A stretch of 6,676 bases of DNA from Gammaproteobacteria bacterium (GTDB lineage Bacteria > Pseudomonadota > Gammaproteobacteria > Chromatiales > Chromatiaceae). A program made the translations under genes and the position numbers. Positions within the stretch are counted from its first letter, which is position 1. Each line of letters begins with the position of its first letter. This document shows positions 4,766-6,676 of the stretch, in pieces. Location: positions 1-6,676 of the forward strand of contig JADGBD010000107.1 of assembly GCA_015231665.1 (NCBI GenBank). Reading direction: 5' to 3'. The notes below the pieces were generated by a model. The model searched no databases, was not told the DNA's origin, and saw only the letters and a program-made list of their open reading frames with translations.

Positions 4766-6427
4766 ATGAGTCCTTATAGATTTTATTGCGGCTTGGGGCT
4801 GTTTTGCCTTTCTGCCTCCGCCTTGGCAGCGCCCTTGCCGGGCGGGGTGGATGCCGGTCAGCTGCAAAAGCGCTTTGAACCCCAGCAAGGGCCTCAGGCG
4901 CGGCCAAAGGCTTTGGTTGTGCCCAATACCGGCGGCATCGAAGCGCCCGAAGGCGCCGAGACCATGCGCTTCAACCTCAGCGAAATCCTCCTCGATGGTG
5001 CAAGCGTCTTTCCCCAGGCGGAATTGCAGGCCATCTACGGGCAGCATCTGAACACCACGGTTAGCCTGAAGCAGGTCTATCAGATCGCTGCGGACATCAG
5101 CGCCCATTACGGCAATGCCGGCTATCTGCTCAGTCGGGCCTTTGTCCCGCCGCAGACCATCGAGGCCGGTCAGGTGAAAATCCGGGTGGTTGAGGGCTAT
5201 GTGGATCAGGTGCTCATCGAGGGCATGGATGATCGACGGCCCGAGCTGTTCCAGCACTACATCGACCAGATCACCGCCAGCCGCCCGCTCAGGGCGCAGG
5301 TGCTGGAGCGCTATCTGCTCTTGGCCAATGATCTGCCTGGGGTCAACTTCAAGTCCGTGCTGGAACCATCCAAGGAAAACGTCGGTGCCGCTCTGCTCAA
5401 GCTCACAGCCACGCGCAAGGCCTACACCGGCGGATTCAGCCTGGATAATCGCGGTAGCGAGACCAGCGGCCCCTGGCAAGTCCTGCTGGAAGGAACCGCC
5501 AACGATCTGACCCGGCGCCTGGACAGCACCACCCTCAGGTTTGCCACCGTACCCAACAGTCCCGAGGAGTTGCGTTACTGGCAGCTGAGCCATCAGCAGG
5601 TCCTCAATGCCGAGGGCCTCAGGCTGGAGTTGGACGCCAGCAAAACCGACAGCCAGCCGGGCGGCAGCGTGCTGCAGCAGCTGGAGGTAGAGACCCGCAG
5701 CCGCAATCTGGGTGCTGCGCTCAGCTATCCCCTGATCCGGTCGCGCGACCAGAACCTGAGCCTCAGCGGCAGCCTCACCGCGCGCCTGTCCGAGACCCTG
5801 CAGCTGGGCACCCCTACCCGTGATGACCTCAGCATTCTGCGCTTGGGCGCCGTCTATGACCGAGCCGATGCCTGGGCTGGCGGCGGGGTCAACCTGCTCT
5901 CGGCGACCCTGAGCCAGGGCCTGAGTATCTGGGGCGCCCAGGTCAACAGTCGTGCCAACGCCAAGCCCAGTTTCACCAAGCTCGAACTGCAGGCCAGGCG
6001 CAGCCAACAGCTGGCAGAGCGCTGGAGCGCCGATCTGCGCTTGAATGGCCAGTACACCAGCGGCAGCCTGCCCTCATCGGAAGAATTCGGCCTGGGTGGA
6101 GAGCGCAGCCTGCGTGGCTATGAGCCGTCCGAATGGACTGGCGACAAGGCCCTCACCGCCAGCCTGGAAGTGCGCTATCAGGTGCCGGTGCAATGGCAGG
6201 GGGATATGCAGATCTACGGTTTTGTCGATGGCGGCAAGATCTGGCGCAACGATCCTCAGGCGGGTCAATTGGCCAGCCTTAGCGCCGATTCCCTCGGCTT
6301 TGGCGCCCGCTTTGGCCTGCCGCAAGATATCAGCCTCAACCTAGAAGCGGCACGGGCCAATGATGAGCATGCCGATGGCGAAAAGCCGGGTTGGGGGCTA
6401 TATGGACGTCTCTTGTTGCAGTTCTGA
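4766..6427 (+). CDS. TpsB-type outer-membrane transporter (ShlB/FhaC/HecB family)
   Basis: This 553-residue outer-membrane protein of two-partner secretion would export and sometimes activate a large TpsA exoprotein without ATP. Residues 1-21 form a signal peptide, with likely cleavage after ASALA before AP. A linker (about 22-66) leads to POTRA 1 (67-144, with SEILLDGASVFP and GYLLSRAFVPPQTIEAG) and POTRA 2 (145-217). The beta-barrel follows (218-553), starting GGFSLDNRGSETSG. It contains the conserved loop-6 motif GGERSLRGYEPSEW (444-457), the strand YGFVDGGKIW (484-493), and a terminal Phe in LYGRLLLQF that fits BAM recognition. The length is typical of the family. ATG 4766 gives the cleaner signal peptide; GTG 4754 is in frame and would add four residues. 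Neither has a strong ribosome site. No TpsA is seen on either side, so the cargo is unknown. Confidence 0.92.
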   Translation: MSPYRFYCGLGLFCLSASALAAPLPGGVDAGQLQKRFEPQQGPQARPKALVVPNTGGIEAPEGAETMRFNLSEILLDGASVFPQAELQAIYGQHLNTTVSLKQVYQIAADISAHYGNAGYLLSRAFVPPQTIEAGQVKIRVVEGYVDQVLIEGMDDRRPELFQHYIDQITASRPLRAQVLERYLLLANDLPGVNFKSVLEPSKENVGAALLKLTATRKAYTGGFSLDNRGSETSGPWQVLLEGTANDLTRRLDSTTLRFATVPNSPEELRYWQLSHQQVLNAEGLRLELDASKTDSQPGGSVLQQLEVETRSRNLGAALSYPLIRSRDQNLSLSGSLTARLSETLQLGTPTRDDLSILRLGAVYDRADAWAGGGVNLLSATLSQGLSIWGAQVNSRANAKPSFTKLELQARRSQQLAERWSADLRLNGQYTSGSLPSSEEFGLGGERSLRGYEPSEWTGDKALTASLEVRYQVPVQWQGDMQIYGFVDGGKIWRNDPQAGQLASLSADSLGFGARFGLPQDISLNLEAARANDEHADGEKPGWGLYGRLLLQF

Positions 6428-6469
6428 ACTAAAATCAGCCAATGAAAGGTTCAAACAGACAGAGCGAAC

Positions 6470-6547
6470 ATGATCAAAATCTCCCGTAGCAGCGGCGCTG
6501 GTCGCAAAGATGCTGTCTGTGCTGACCGGAGTGTGCAACCGCATAGA
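6470..6547 (+). other. Possible start of a downstream gene, cut by the transposase region
   Basis: An ATG at 6470, 42 nt after the TpsB stop, opens MIKISRSSGAG in a frame that stays open only by running antisense through the transposase. If one base is skipped after codon 5 the text becomes MIKIS followed by VAAALVAKMLSVLTG, which resembles a secretion signal. It could be the broken start of a TpsA or another exported protein. The evidence is thin: the ribosome site is weak and the coding stretch is too short to judge. Confidence 0.15.
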
Positions 6548-6676
6548 TCAGATCCAAGCCGTATCCCAATGTGGGTAATCCCCAGCCCGATCCACCAGTC
6601 CGGCGCGGATGGGGTTCATCACCATGTAGCTTGCCACCGCACAAACATCCTCATCGCACCGCAGGGCGTGATCATG
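6548..6676 (-). CDS. REP-associated tyrosine transposase (RAYT) C-terminus, partial
   Basis: The last 42 residues of a Y1/HUH-type transposase are read on the - strand, ending at TGA (complement of 6548-6550) and running off the right edge. The segment VASYMVMNPIRAGLVDRAGDYPHWD matches the RAYT / IS200-like C-terminal signature 'Y...NPVRAGLV....DYPWS'. RAYTs are single-copy domesticated transposases that cut and move REP sequences; a REP doublet lies at 4305-4406. The catalytic HUH and Tyr residues lie outside the window, so whether the gene is intact is unknown. Confidence 0.82.
   Translation of the reverse strand, partial: HDHALRCDEDVCAVASYMVMNPIRAGLVDRAGDYPHWDTAWI

Noticed and set aside
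4658..6007. Long - strand open frame (449 codons) opposite the TpsB gene
   Set aside because: It covers the signal peptide, POTRA and barrel region of a well-supported gene and also runs across its promoter; no domain seen.
6486..6500. GTAG followed by CAGC-GGC-GCTG, REP-like
   Set aside because: The stem is only four pairs and does not resemble the REP units at 4305-4406.

Overview
The window is GC-rich, bacterial and gene-dense. It reads as a gammaproteobacterium, most likely a purple-sulfur-type lineage (Chromatiales or a relative). The basis is a DUF3581-type gene, a YqaA-type membrane protein, a two-partner-secretion transporter, a GTAG-type REP pair and the end of a RAYT-type transposase. 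This placement rests on gene content and recalled repeat families, not on a marker gene.

Layout. Bases 1-132 are the 3' end of a FAD-linked oxidase (+ strand). It converges, with a single base between the stop codons, on a DUF3581-type gene (134-844, - strand) that carries a MaoC-like hydratase motif. Bases 845-1147 hold the short promoter of that gene and a purine-rich inverted repeat. Next comes a compact three-gene + strand cassette: a GNAT acetyltransferase fused to a C39-like cysteine peptidase (1148-2290), a RimK-type ATP-grasp ligase with an RLAN-type N-terminal region (2283-3824, 8-nt overlap), and a YqaA/DedA-like small membrane protein (about 3862-4278) that has no ordinary start codon. 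Bases 4279-4765 are non-coding. They contain a REP doublet that probably closes the cassette, a CTCTGCGTCC-type repeat, a possible eroded gene end, and the promoter region of the next gene. Bases 4766-6427 encode an outer-membrane TpsB (ShlB/FhaC-type) transporter with signal peptide, two POTRA domains and a beta-barrel. No TpsA partner is visible. About 120 bp downstream, on the - strand, is the C-terminus of a RAYT (6548-6676), which runs off the window.

How the genes may work together. The GNAT-C39 and RLAN-RimK genes are translationally coupled. They look like a peptide or amide-bond forming and processing pair: a ligase adds an amino acid or amine, an acetyltransferase caps an amine, and a thiol peptidase trims. 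The substrate is unknown and the YqaA-like protein may link the pathway to the membrane. This is the most interesting system in the window. The other genes appear to be independent neighbours.
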